Shown here: one piece after another, positions 1 through 11,258 of the stretch
Position numbering within the stretch: the first letter of the stretch is position 1
How the letters are laid out: every line of letters begins with the position of its first letter
Source: Nocardia asiatica NBRC 100129
GTDB lineage: Bacteria > Actinomycetota > Actinomycetes > Mycobacteriales > Mycobacteriaceae
Reading direction: 5' to 3'
NCBI RefSeq assembly: GCF_000308415.1
Contig: NZ_BAFS01000463.1
Location: 1 to 43,341 of the forward strand
Length of the DNA: 43,341 nt
The notes under the pieces: model-generated
Told to the model about the DNA's origin: nothing
Databases searched by the model: none
What the model saw: the letters and a program-made list of their open reading frames with translations, nothing else
Made by a program: the position numbers and the translations under genes

Positions 1-2691
<2,691 letters not shown>

Positions 2692-2692
<1 letters not shown>

Positions 2693-5064
2693 TGCCCGAC
2701 CTGGACAGACCCGACGCCGATACCGGCGGTCATACGACGACGGGGCCCGCCGTGCACCGCCTCGCGGCCACCGTGGAGCGGTTGCGTGCGGAGATCCAGC
2801 AGGCCCAGGCCACCGCCGACGGGCGCGCGCTGATCGAGATGGCCAAGGGCGTGCTGGTGGAACGGCTGCGCTGTGGGCCCGCGCAGGCCGCGCGGCAACT
2901 CGGCACCCTCGCCGAGCAGGCGGGCATCACACCGCTGGAGTTGGCTGCCGAGCTGGTCGGCCAAGCGGCCCAGGACGAGGTCAGCGCGGTCGTAGGAGAG
3001 TTTCTGCAGCGCACCGCCACGCGCGAGGAGCCTTCGGCGGCCGTGCGGTTGCGCACGGCCGAAAGCGGGCTGCTCGCGGCCGGCGACGCCCACCGGGTGG
3101 CGGAGTCTTTGCTCGAGCACGCCGCGATGCCGCTGGGCGCCACGGCTGTGGCGATCTGGTCTGCGGGCGCCGACGCGTCGCTGACCCTGGCGGGTTTCGC
3201 CGGCATCAGCCGGCAAGAGGCCGAGCGCTGGCGATACGTGCCGCCCGGGGTGGCGACTCCGGCCCGGCAGGCGCTGGTGGAGCGCAACGCGGTGTGGATC
3301 GGCGACCTGGGCCGGTCGGGGCTCCCGTCGATCGGCGACCGCGACGGCGGCCGAGCGGCGATTCCGGCGGGTGCCGGGGGCAAGCTGCTGGGCGTGCTGG
3401 AGGTGGGCTGGCCGCAGCCGCTCGCGCCGCAGCCGCCTCAGGTCCACCGGCAATTGGAGGCGCTGGCCGAGCTGTGCGCGCACACCCTGGAGTCGGACAC
3501 GGCCGCGGTGCGGGCAACGGACCGGTCCGACGTCGCGGATCTGGTGCGGCTCGCGGACGGTCTTTTCGATCCAGCGCTCGTGCTGCTGCCCCACCTCGAC
3601 GAGGGTGGCGCGCTGGTCGACTTCCGCATCCATCACGTCAACCGTTGCTTCGTCGACCCGGCCGGTCGTCCCCGGGGCTTGGTCAACGGCGCGTTGCTAC
3701 TCGAGGCGTACCCGATGGCCGCGAGCGATGGGCAGCTGTTGGAGCGGATCGAGCACGTCTTCGCCACCGGCGAGACCTACCGCGCCGACCGAATGTTGTT
3801 GACCGAACTGGTCGACCAGGTTCCGCTGACCGTCTCGGTGGCGCTCAGCATCAGCCGCCATGGCGACACCGTGCTCGTGGTGTGGCGGGTGGAGGACGAG
3901 ACGGCGCGACTGGCGGCGCTGCTGCAACATGCCCAGCGGCTCGGCCGCGTCGGCGGATTCGAGGAGAACGCCGCCACCGGCGAGATCACCTGGAGCAGTC
4001 AACTGTTCGCTCTCTACGGGCTGGCGCCGACCGCGGATCCGATCCCGCTTTCGCAGCTGCCCGCGCACGTCCACGACGACGACGCGGATGCGGTGCGACG
4101 GTTCCTGCGAACCCTGCTGCGCCACCGCCGTTCGGCCTCGACGGCCTTCCGCCTGATCCGGCCGGACGGCGTGGCCCGGCACATCCGGATCGTCGCCGAA
4201 CCGGTGCTGGAGGCGGGGCACCTGGCCGCCGTCCGCGGCGCGTACCAAGACATCTCGGCGCAGCACTGGACCGAAGTCGCGCTGTCGGCGACGCGCGACC
4301 GGCTCGCGCACACCGAGCAGCACGCCGCCGAACAGAGCCAGCTGGCGCGGCAACTCCAGCAGGCGATCATGCCGGACGCGCAGCCGTCCATCGAGGCGTT
4401 CGGGCTGCGCATCGCGGTGCGCTACCGCCCCGCCGAGCAGGACTACACCGTCGGCGGCGACTGGTACGACGCGATCGTGCTGCCCACCAAGCAGATCCTG
4501 GTGTCCGTCGGTGACATCACCGGCCACGGCATCAAGGCGGCCACCGGCATGGTCGTGCTCCGCAACGCCCTGCGCGGTCTCGCCGCCACCGGCGCGGGCC
4601 CGGGCCAGATGCTGACCTGGCTGAACCAGGTGGCGCACCACCTCACCGACAGCATCTTCGCCACCGCCATCTGCGGGCTCTACGATCCGAACACCCGGGT
4701 GCTGCGCTGGGCTCGTGCGGGGCACTTGCCGCCGGTGCTGGTGCGCGCGGGCCAGGCCACCAGCCTGCCCATGCTCCAAGGCATGCTTCTCGGCGCGGTG
4801 GCCGAGGCGACCTTCGAAGAAGCGGAACTCCAGCTGGAAACCGACGACACCCTCCTGCTCTACACCGACGGGCTCATCGAGCGCCGGGATCGACTCCTGG
4901 ACGAGTGCATCGAGCGGTTGCTCGCGACGTCGGCACAACTCACCGGCAGCCTGGACGACCGACTGGACGACCTGCTCGACGGCAGCGACGCGGACACCGA
5001 CGACGACACCTGCGTGGTGGGCATTCAAGTGGGACCAGGTCAGGACGCGCCGGACGAGGGATGA
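2692..5064 (+). CDS. ANTAR-GAF-PAS-SpoIIE-type PP2C phosphatase
   Basis: 790 aa when started at ATG 2692, which overlaps the kinase stop in a TGATG arrangement; an upstream in-frame ATG at 2665 lies inside the kinase gene. Residues about 20-90 resemble an ANTAR domain (LIEMAKGVLVERLRCGPAQA), an RNA-binding antiterminator fold. A GAF-like region follows (about 105-260), then PAS-like segments (about 270-500; FRLIRPDGVARHIRI). A linker helix (QLARQLQQAIMPD) leads into a SpoIIE/RsbU PP2C domain (about 545-785) with metal-site motifs VGGDWYDA, VGDITGHG, LYTDGL and DDDTCVV. Such enzymes usually dephosphorylate anti-anti-sigma factors in partner-switching circuits. The coupling to a hybrid kinase suggests one sensory unit. 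ANTAR is usually C-terminal, so its N-terminal position is notable. No anti-sigma or anti-anti-sigma gene is in the window. Confidence 0.92.
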
Positions 5065-5075
5065 CCGCGCCGATC

Positions 5076-5244
5076 ACCGGCATCGCCGATATTGTCGGCG
5101 GTCTCGGTGCGGCGTCAGGGCGCAGGACCCGGCTTCTGACCGGTGGCGATCGGTCGCGCTTCGGCTCACCGGCATCGCCGATGTCGTCGCCGGTCTCGGT
5201 TCGGCGTCACGGCGGACGACCCGCTTCTGATCGGTCGCGCTTCG
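5076..5244. repeat. Two-copy degenerate direct repeat, period about 92 bp
   Basis: Copy 1 starts at 5076 and copy 2 at 5168. Both begin ACCGGCATCGCCGAT, continue through GGTCTCGGT and CGGCGTCA, and end in CTTCTGA followed by TCGGTCGCGCTTCG. Copy 2 lacks about ten bases near its end. A 71-codon ORF begins at ATG 5061, overlapping the phosphatase stop, and reads through both copies; because the two copies fall in different frames of it, I do not call it a gene. Confidence 0.7.
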
Positions 5245-5594
5245 CGCAGGGGAGGAGCCCGGACAGTGCGTGAAAGAGGGCTGCCGCCGGGGTTCGGCAC
5301 CCTGCTGGTGGTGCACGGAGGTGCGCGCTCTGCCGGTTCGTCGGGCGGGTGCCACCGCGTCGGCACCCGGTGGCCCACTGTGAACTCCTCGGCATCGCGC
5401 AGTGCCCGGCCTGCGGCGAGATCCAGTTCGAACGAGTGGTCGTCGTGTCCGGTCGTCGCCGCGATCATCCGGCGGGCGGTGGACCGGATCGCCGACTTGT
5501 CACCGGTCACCGTCCAGCGGTCCAGCGCAGGCACATGGATGAGCCAGCGCGGGCCGCAGCAGTGCACGTCGACGTAGTACCGGCGCACGGTCAC
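5166..5594 (-). CDS. Small protein with HicB-like N-terminus
   Basis: 142 aa from GTG 5594. The first 60 residues (VRRYYVDVHCCGPRWLIHVP, then ALDRWT, then a run ending in ARRMIAATTG) follow the pattern of actinobacterial HicB-like proteins: a short beta hairpin, an aromatic/IHVP strand, then a helix ending in IAxTTG. That resemblance is from memory of the family and is only moderate. The C-terminal half is Arg/Pro-rich, low in conservation signals, and runs through the direct-repeat region, so the real stop may once have been closer. No HicA-like toxin is adjacent; the upstream same-strand neighbour is the 65-aa ORF ending at 5626, 31 bp away. An orphan antitoxin-like or regulatory protein is possible, but function is not established. 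Confidence 0.45.
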   Translation of the reverse strand: MTVRRYYVDVHCCGPRWLIHVPALDRWTVTGDKSAIRSTARRMIAATTGHDDHSFELDLAAGRALRDAEEFTVGHRVPTRWHPPDEPAERAPPCTTSRVPNPGGSPLSRTVRAPPLREARPIRSGSSAVTPNRDRRRHRRCR

Positions 5595-5625
5595 GGCCTC
5601 CCCGCTCGGACGGGACGACGGCGGG

Positions 5626-5823
5626 TCACTCGGCCCATGACAGAGCCTCGGTGAGGGTCACCGGAGGCGGGGGAGTGGTCGGCACCCCGCCTCCGGGACG
5701 TTCGGGTGCGGCGGCCCACTGCCGCAGGGCGACCGCGTAGCGCTCGAGCACGGGCAGCGGCACGCCCTTGTACGGGGCGCGCGGCCGGGGGAACGGAACG
5801 CGTCGCGGGAGTGCGTTGGTCAC
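5626..5823 (-). CDS. Small conserved-looking protein, unknown function
   Basis: 65 aa from GTG 5823. It is Pro-rich at both ends (RVPFPRPRAPYKGVPLP; GGGVPTTPPPPVTLTEAL) with a central amphipathic helix (LERYAVALRQWAAAPE) and no membrane segment. I do not recognise the family. It lies 31 bp upstream of the HicB-like ORF on the same strand and is divergent from the XRE regulator, with which it shares the region 5824-6072. Coding status rests on codon pattern and context only. Confidence 0.4.
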   Translation of the reverse strand: MTNALPRRVPFPRPRAPYKGVPLPVLERYAVALRQWAAAPERPGGGVPTTPPPPVTLTEALSWAE

Positions 5824-5988
5824 GGGTCCTCCGCTGGTCGAGTGGCGGCGAACGGGAGTCTCGCCGCGCCGAAGACGCGCTCAGTGGAGCACCGGACGCG
5901 GGCCGCGTCGACCTTCCCGTGGAAATTCGCGAAGGAAAGTGGCGAAAGCCCTGGACACCTTCCAGCGACCCGGCAGAATGTCGTCTAT

Positions 5989-6007
5989 AAGGCCGAATTA
6001 TGGCCTT
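5989..6007. promoter_or_regulatory. Perfect inverted repeat upstream of XRE regulator, candidate operator
   Basis: AAGGCC, seven-base spacer GAATTAT, GGCCTT. It sits 65 bp upstream of the XRE start, in the divergent intergenic region. A second short palindrome, GGAACATTCC, lies at about 6021-6030. Both are plausible autoregulatory sites; binding is inferred. Confidence 0.4.
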
Positions 6008-6072
6008 CCACAACGGCTTTCGGAACATTCCAGTACGCGGGTTCGGATCTTCCACAGAAGGGAGCAAACAGT

Positions 6073-6999
6073 ATGGGGGACAGGGACGCGGGCGCCGATG
6101 ATCGGCAGCTCGAGGCCGACATTCGCGGGACCGGGGGCGTTCCACACCGCAGCCTCGGCCGCTGCCTGCGCGGGATGCGGCAGGAGGCGGGACTGTCCAT
6201 CGAAGTGGCGGCGCGAGCCATCGGGCGCGGGGCGGGGACGCTGCACCGGCTGGAGACCGGCGCGCCGAACGTGATCGTGCGCGACGACGACTTGCGGCGG
6301 CTGTGCAGGCTGTATCAGCGGGTGGACATGCTGCCGGTGTTGAAATCGCTCGCGGCGCAGGGGAGGACGCCATCCTGGTTGGACGAGTTTCCCGATCAGG
6401 TGAATCCGACGTTCAACGCGTACATTCAAATGGAGGCGGCGGCGTCCCATCTCACGTTCTATCGGCCTGACATGGTGCCGGGACTGTTCCAAATCCCGGA
6501 CTACGCGCGAGCGCTGGATCGTGCCTACTTCCCGATGGACACCGCCGATGAAATCGAACGGCGGGTACGAGTCCGGCGCAACCGGCAGGCGTTGATAACC
6601 CGTGATTTCGCGCCGCTGGCAGCGATGCTCGTGCTGGACGAGGCGGCGATCAGACGGGTCGTCGGCAGTCCACGGATCATGTCGGCGCAGCTGCGACACC
6701 TGGCGGACCTGCCGCCGAACGTGCGGGTCTACGTTGTACCGTTCGGTGCCGGATTCCCGCTGGGAACATCGACCGGTCCGTTCACGATCTTGGACTTCGC
6801 TGCCGATGGCGACGGTCGGCCGTTGGAGCCGCCAGTAGTCCATGTCCAGAGCTACACCGGCGACATCTACCTGGAACGTGCCAACACAGTGCGCAGGTAC
6901 AAGGCTGGAGTCGATGTCATGCGGCGAGTAGCGTTGGACACGCCCAACAGCAAGCGTCTGCTACGGCAGGTGGCGAAGGAGTTCGACTGTGTCCGTTGA
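6073..6999 (+). CDS. XRE-family HTH regulator with DUF5753
   Basis: 308 aa from ATG 6073, preceded by AAGGGAG eight bases upstream; the open frame extends further left but without an RBS. Residues about 35-95 form an XRE helix-turn-helix (GRCLRGMRQEAGLSIEVAARAI, then a helix ending in LHRLETG). From about 110 to the end is the DUF5753 ligand or effector region (FNAYIQMEAAASHLTFYRPD, VPGLFQIPDYARAL, IERRVRVRRNRQ). This family is very common in Nocardia and Streptomyces and nearly always sits beside a DUF397 gene, as here (11-base overlap). In the characterised Streptomyces pairs the XRE protein and its DUF397 partner behave as a regulator/antagonist pair influencing development or antibiotic output. 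The specific targets here are unknown. Confidence 0.92.
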   Translation: MGDRDAGADDRQLEADIRGTGGVPHRSLGRCLRGMRQEAGLSIEVAARAIGRGAGTLHRLETGAPNVIVRDDDLRRLCRLYQRVDMLPVLKSLAAQGRTPSWLDEFPDQVNPTFNAYIQMEAAASHLTFYRPDMVPGLFQIPDYARALDRAYFPMDTADEIERRVRVRRNRQALITRDFAPLAAMLVLDEAAIRRVVGSPRIMSAQLRHLADLPPNVRVYVVPFGAGFPLGTSTGPFTILDFAADGDGRPLEPPVVHVQSYTGDIYLERANTVRRYKAGVDVMRRVALDTPNSKRLLRQVAKEFDCVR

Positions 7000-7195
7000 T
7001 CTATCCGGAGCGCGCTGGTTCAAGAGCACCCACAGCTCCGCTGGTAGTGAGTGCGTCGAGATCGCGCATTTGGACGGCGGGCGCGTCGGAGTTCGTGACT
7101 CGAAGAATCCCAACGGCGGGGTGCTGGTGTTCACTCCCTCGGAGTGGGACGAGTTCATGTCGGGTGCGCGTGACGGGAAGTTCGACCGGCCCTGA
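6989..7195 (+). CDS. DUF397 domain protein
   Basis: 68 aa from GTG 6989, overlapping the XRE gene by 11 bases. It is essentially one DUF397 domain: an ARWFKSTHSSAGSECVEIAH core, VGVRDSKNPNGGVL, then FTPSEWDEFMSGARDGKFD. The length is typical. Proteins of this type are the partners of XRE/DUF5753 regulators, and the translational overlap supports a stoichiometric pair. The molecular activity of DUF397 here is inferred from family context only. Confidence 0.93.
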   Translation: MSVDLSGARWFKSTHSSAGSECVEIAHLDGGRVGVRDSKNPNGGVLVFTPSEWDEFMSGARDGKFDRP

Positions 7196-7278
7196 GCTGA
7201 TCGCTCCTCACGCACCGTTTCCTTCGACGCCTGAGAATGCGGTTCAGCGCAATCAGGCCGGTTCTCGCGGAGACCGTC

Positions 7279-7340
7279 GGCATAGTAATGCCCTGCACCG
7301 GCTCGATGCCGGTCGATCGTTCGACAATGCGCGTGTCGAA
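7279..7340. promoter_or_regulatory. Inverted repeats at the NACHT gene start
   Basis: Two inverted repeats lie between the DUF397 gene and the NACHT gene. GGCAT-AGTA-ATGCC is at 7279-7292. TTCGAC-N9-GTCGAA is at 7320-7340; its last base is the first base of the proposed ATG. A protein bound to the second site would cover the start codon. The DUF397/XRE pair upstream is an obvious but untested candidate. Confidence 0.35.
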
Positions 7341-9343
7341 TGGTGCGGAATGGCAGTCTGTTTCGCGTGACGGGTGTGGAGACGGGAGTTGTCGTACGCG
7401 TTGTCGCGGCGCTGTTCAAACCGATGGTGGAGCTGTGGCGACTGTGGCGGCCGCGCACCGACAGGGTGTCGGTCGCGGCCCTGGCCGACGATCTGGCCGA
7501 GGCGGCGCGTCAGGAGGAGCAGCGGCTACGGGAGGAGTTGCGGGCGGGGCCGGGCTCGTTCATGCACGTCGGATTCACCGCCACCGCGCAGGCGAGCCCC
7601 GGCGAGGTGATCGAGTCGGCCGAGGTGTGGGACATCGTGACCTATTTCGAGTTGCTGACGACGCCACGGCGGTTGATCGTGCTCGGTGAGCCGGGCAGTG
7701 GCAAGACCGTGGCCGCGGCCCATCTGGTGCTGGGGTTGCTGGAAACCCGACGAGACTCGGTCGATGCCCGCCGTGCGGTGGAACCGGTACCGGTACGGGT
7801 CAATGCCGCCGGCTGGGATGGGAAAGAAGACTTCTCCGGGTGGCTGACCACACGGCTCGGATACGACTACCGCCTGCGCCCCAGGAGCGCGCGGGCTCTG
7901 GTCGACGCGGGGTTGGTTCTGCCAGTGCTCGACGGCCTGGACGAGATGGATGCCCACAACGGCGAGGAGTCGCGGGCGCGGGCGGTGTTGAACCGTCTCA
8001 ACGAAACCCCTTGGGGCAACCGACCGGTGGTAGTCGTGTGCCGCAGCGACGAGTTCGAGGAACTGACCCGCCTCGGTGCGGACAACGGGCTGCATGGCGC
8101 GACGACCATCACACTGCGCCCCTTCACCTCCGGCCAGATCGCTGCCTATCTCACCTCCTACCGACGCCGGATCGGCGCGCTCGGGCCGATATGGGCCGAG
8201 GTCACCACCCGGATCGCCGACCAGCCGGACGGTCCGCTGGCGCGCGCGCTGAACACTCCATGGATGCTCGGACTCGCCGCCACCGCCATGCACCACGACC
8301 CGCGCACCGCCGAACAACTGACCGGCTGCGCCGACACCGATACTGTGCGTGGTCTGCTGTTCGCGGCCCAGATCCCCGCGGCGGTGGCCGGCACCGACCG
8401 CACCGGCCGTCTCCGCGGCTACACCGTCGAGAACGTCCGGACGTGGATGCTGTCCCTGGCTCGGTGCCTCGAACATCGCCGTGATCTCGGGCAGGACGGC
8501 ACCGCCATCCGTCTCGACGAGATCTGGGAGATCGCCGGAACCGCCCGCTGCCGAATACTGCACGGACTCACCGTGAGCATCGCCGTGACAACCCTCATCG
8601 TGATCGCGGTGCGTCTCGAGTTCGGGCTCGTGGCCGGACCGGTGGTCGGGCTCGCGTTCGGGCTGTTGGCCGGCCTCAGCCGGTCTCCTCGCGCGAATCG
8701 GATGGCGTGGCGTGTCCCCGCACGGTCCCGATGGCGCGGCGGGCTCACCTATGGGCTCGCGGCCGCGCTCACGTTCGGACTCACGGCCGAGCTCACGCTC
8801 GGGACCTGGTTCGGCATCGCAGCCGCGCTCACCGCCGGACTCACAGTCGGGCTCACGTTCGGACTCGAAGCCAATGCCGAAGATCAGCTTGGTATCGCTG
8901 TCGACGAAAGGCGGCTGATAAGGGACGATGCTCGGGTCGCGGTCTTCACCGCCGGTGTGGTCGCGCTCGCGCTCGCGCTCGCGGCCGGGCTCGTGATCGG
9001 GCTCGTCGGTGGACTCTCAGGTGGACTCGTGAACGGACTCACCGGCGGGCTTGCCGCCGGCGCCGTGGGTGGGCTCACCTTCGGGCTCACGCTCGGGCTC
9101 ATGCGCGGGCTGGCCGCTACGCGATATTTTCTCGCGGCGCTGATCTTCCGGTTCACCTCGTCGTTCGCGCCCCGGCCAGGTTTGTTCCTCGAATGGGCTC
9201 GTCGCAGTGGCCTCCTGCGCGTAACCGGCACCGGCTACCAATTCCGGCACGAAACCTACCGACAGTGGCTCCTGCGGCCCTGCACAGACGACGCGGACCG
9301 ATCCTCGAACACCAACGTGCCACCGCTGGTCATCGCTCCGTAG
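7340..9343 (+). CDS. NACHT-type STAND NTPase with Gly-Leu-repeat membrane C-terminus
   Basis: 667 aa. The N-terminus has a short hydrophobic stretch (about 14-36) and a charged helix (42-70). The NACHT domain shows Walker A GEPGSGKT (116-123), Walker B LVLPVLDGLDEM (192-203) and a sensor-like VVVVCRSDEFEEL (230-242). Residues about 405-445, 467-510 and 535-600 are hydrophobic blocks with recurring Gly-Leu pairs (GLTFGLTLGLMRGL). A soluble segment (VDERRLIRDDARV) separates the last two. The tail has YQFRHETYRQWLL, the usual end of this actinobacterial group. STAND NTPases act as ligand-triggered switches, and several bacterial NACHT proteins are anti-phage sensors. A membrane effector or anchoring role is my inference. 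The start could be a downstream GTG. It follows the XRE-DUF397 pair by 144 bp on the same strand. Confidence 0.85.
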   Translation: MVRNGSLFRVTGVETGVVVRVVAALFKPMVELWRLWRPRTDRVSVAALADDLAEAARQEEQRLREELRAGPGSFMHVGFTATAQASPGEVIESAEVWDIVTYFELLTTPRRLIVLGEPGSGKTVAAAHLVLGLLETRRDSVDARRAVEPVPVRVNAAGWDGKEDFSGWLTTRLGYDYRLRPRSARALVDAGLVLPVLDGLDEMDAHNGEESRARAVLNRLNETPWGNRPVVVVCRSDEFEELTRLGADNGLHGATTITLRPFTSGQIAAYLTSYRRRIGALGPIWAEVTTRIADQPDGPLARALNTPWMLGLAATAMHHDPRTAEQLTGCADTDTVRGLLFAAQIPAAVAGTDRTGRLRGYTVENVRTWMLSLARCLEHRRDLGQDGTAIRLDEIWEIAGTARCRILHGLTVSIAVTTLIVIAVRLEFGLVAGPVVGLAFGLLAGLSRSPRANRMAWRVPARSRWRGGLTYGLAAALTFGLTAELTLGTWFGIAAALTAGLTVGLTFGLEANAEDQLGIAVDERRLIRDDARVAVFTAGVVALALALAAGLVIGLVGGLSGGLVNGLTGGLAAGAVGGLTFGLTLGLMRGLAATRYFLAALIFRFTSSFAPRPGLFLEWARRSGLLRVTGTGYQFRHETYRQWLLRPCTDDADRSSNTNVPPLVIAP

Positions 9344-9360
9344 CTCGACCTCGGCGGCCG

Positions 9361-9546
9361 ATCGGAGATGCGCCATCCGACCAAGAGCATTTCGGTCCGC
9401 TCGGGCTGGCTTTCACTTCGGTCAGTTGGCTGTTCGTCCTGTCGGTGGTGATCGTGGGCTCGGCCTCGATCGTCAAGGCGCTGGCCCTCGACGAGACCAC
9501 CCTCGGCCGCTACCTGCGCGGCCGAGTCGACGGCGACCAAGCATGA
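9361..9546 (+). pseudogene. C-terminal remnant of YihY/BrkB-family membrane protein
   Basis: In frame from 9361 to the TGA at 9544-9546 the translation contains FGPLGLAFTSVSWLFVLSVV, then VIVGSASIVKALALD, then LGRYLRGR. This matches the last transmembrane helix and tail of the YihY/BrkB (UPF0761) family. There is no matching N-terminal part upstream: the same frame to the left is only the shadow of the NACHT gene. It is most likely the stump of a deleted membrane protein gene. Confidence 0.6.
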
Positions 9547-9550
9547 AGCC

Positions 9551-9575
9551 CGCCGGACTGGCACCGGCTCCGGCG
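9551..9575. terminator. Possible terminator between BrkB remnant and MFS gene
   Basis: CGCCGGA at 9551-9557 pairs with TCCGGCG at 9569-9575 across an 11-base loop, just after the remnant's stop and before the converging exporter stop. No T-run follows. Confidence 0.3.
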
Positions 9576-9611
9576 TGCGAGGCGAGGTTCGGCCGCCGAT
9601 GTGCGGGCGTG

Positions 9612-11258
9612 TCATCGCTCGGCGTCGGATTCGGCTTCCCCTGACGTGCGCCGATCCTTTCCGTTGCGCAGGGCGACCGGTCGCCGCGGCAGCAGACCGG
9701 TGCCGAACAGTGCCGCCACCGCGAGCAGGGCCGTCACCGCGAAGGCCACTTGCAGCGCCTCGAGACGGGCGTCGGAGTTGACCGCGAGAACGGCGTCCGC
9801 GGTGGTGTCATCGATACCGGCGCTGTCGAGCGCTCCCGCCAGCTGGCTGTCGGACAGGAACGGCACACCCGCGGCCAGCTCCGTCGTGGCTTGTTCGCGC
9901 ACGGACACCGGAACGGCCGGGTTGTTCTCGATGCCCGTGACGACGGTCGAGGTGAGCGTGGCGATCAGAATCGACCCGATCAGCGCGGTGCCCAGCGAGG
10001 CACCGAGAGTGGTGGCGGTGTTCTGTAGTCCGCCGACCTCGGAACTCCGCGAATCAGGCACGGCCGACACCGTGACGGCGCCCAACTGGGAAGCCAGCGC
10101 GCCCAGACCCAGACCCATCAACAGCATCGGAATCGACACCACGCCCGCGTTGGCGCCCGGGTCCATCCCGGCGGCGAGGATCACAACGCCGACGATCATC
10201 GCGCCCAGACCCAGGCGCACGACCCGGCGCGGGTCGGCATTCGGCCGGAACCGGGGGATGCCCGCCGCGGCCAGGACAAGCGCGATCGACAGCGGAAGGA
10301 TCCGCACCCCGGTCTCGAGTGCGGTGAGCTCGAGCACCACCGACAGAAACAGCGGCACGGAGAAGAACACCCCGGCTTGAACGGCGAACTGCGCGAAGAA
10401 CATGCACGAGCCGCCGACGAGTTGTCGATTCCGCAGCAGTGCCGGATCGACCAGCGGGTCACCGCCCCGCTCCGCCAGATACGTCTGTCTCCGCAGGAAC
10501 AGGTACAACGTGAGCAAGCCACCGATCAGCAGCCAGATGACCGGAGACAGGCCCAGCACGACAGGTCCGCCGGGCTCGGTCCGCACCCACCCCCATTCGC
10601 TCGACCGCAACACCCCGTACACGACCGCGCCGAGGCCGATCACCGACAGCAGCGACCCGACGATATCCAGCCGGACCCGGTCGGCAGGAGCGTCCTCGAC
10701 CCGGCGCAGCACCAGCAAGATCAACAGGACGATCACCACTTCGCCGAAGAAGACGTAGCGCCACGACGCGAACGTCGTCACGGCGCCACCGAGCAGCGGG
10801 CCCACGGCGACGGCCATCGCTCCCGCCGCCGCTATCAGGCCGTAGGCCGCCGATCGGCGTTCCGGGGCGAAGTTGCCGGCCACGAGGGCGACGATCGCGG
10901 GCATGATCAGGGCCGCGCCGATTCCCTCCAGCAGAGACCACCCCAGCAGGAGAATCGGCAGGTTCGGCGCGAGCCCGGTGATGAACGAGCCTGCGCCGTA
11001 GACGACGAGGCCGAGCCCGAAGGTCCGGCGTCGGCCGAGAATGGCGCCCACCTTGCCGCCCGTGATCATCAGGGATGCCATCACCAGCGTGTACAGGGTG
11101 ATGGCGGTCTGGATGCCGGTGATCGTGGTGCCGAGATCCTGGGCGACAGTGGCCATGGAAACGTTCATCACCGAGCTGTCGAGCGTCATCAAGAACTGCC
11201 CCGCCGCCAGCACGCCCAGCACGAGCGAGTTCGACCTCACCACCGGCGCCGACGACAT
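9612..11258 (-). CDS. MFS drug exporter, DHA2/EmrB-QacA type (14 TM)
   Basis: 548 aa from ATG 11258, chosen because AAGGGAG lies eight bases upstream; the frame stays open to 11600 without a better start. Fourteen hydrophobic helices are evident. The first carries the DHA2 signature FLMTLDSSVMNVSMATVAQD and is followed by motif A-like GGKVGAILGRRRTFGLGLVV. A motif C-like stretch (AIVALVAGNFAPERRSAAYG, then GAMAVAVGPLLGG) follows. The segment near EDAPADRVRLDIVG is a usual central loop. It probably exports drugs or toxic metabolites across the plasma membrane in exchange for protons; substrate unknown. It stands alone, with no TetR/MarR regulator next to it. Confidence 0.9.
   Translation of the reverse strand: MSSAPVVRSNSLVLGVLAAGQFLMTLDSSVMNVSMATVAQDLGTTITGIQTAITLYTLVMASLMITGGKVGAILGRRRTFGLGLVVYGAGSFITGLAPNLPILLLGWSLLEGIGAALIMPAIVALVAGNFAPERRSAAYGLIAAAGAMAVAVGPLLGGAVTTFASWRYVFFGEVVIVLLILLVLRRVEDAPADRVRLDIVGSLLSVIGLGAVVYGVLRSSEWGWVRTEPGGPVVLGLSPVIWLLIGGLLTLYLFLRRQTYLAERGGDPLVDPALLRNRQLVGGSCMFFAQFAVQAGVFFSVPLFLSVVLELTALETGVRILPLSIALVLAAAGIPRFRPNADPRRVVRLGLGAMIVGVVILAAGMDPGANAGVVSIPMLLMGLGLGALASQLGAVTVSAVPDSRSSEVGGLQNTATTLGASLGTALIGSILIATLTSTVVTGIENNPAVPVSVREQATTELAAGVPFLSDSQLAGALDSAGIDDTTADAVLAVNSDARLEALQVAFAVTALLAVAALFGTGLLPRRPVALRNGKDRRTSGEAESDAER

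Noticed and set aside
5061..5273. 71-codon ORF starting in the phosphatase stop
   Set aside because: It reads through two direct-repeat copies in different frames and has no RBS or motif.
8707..9360. Forward frame overlapping the NACHT gene with Arg-Ala-His repeats
   Set aside because: Shadow of the Gly-Leu repeat DNA; only the end after 9361 has real family text and is listed as a BrkB remnant.
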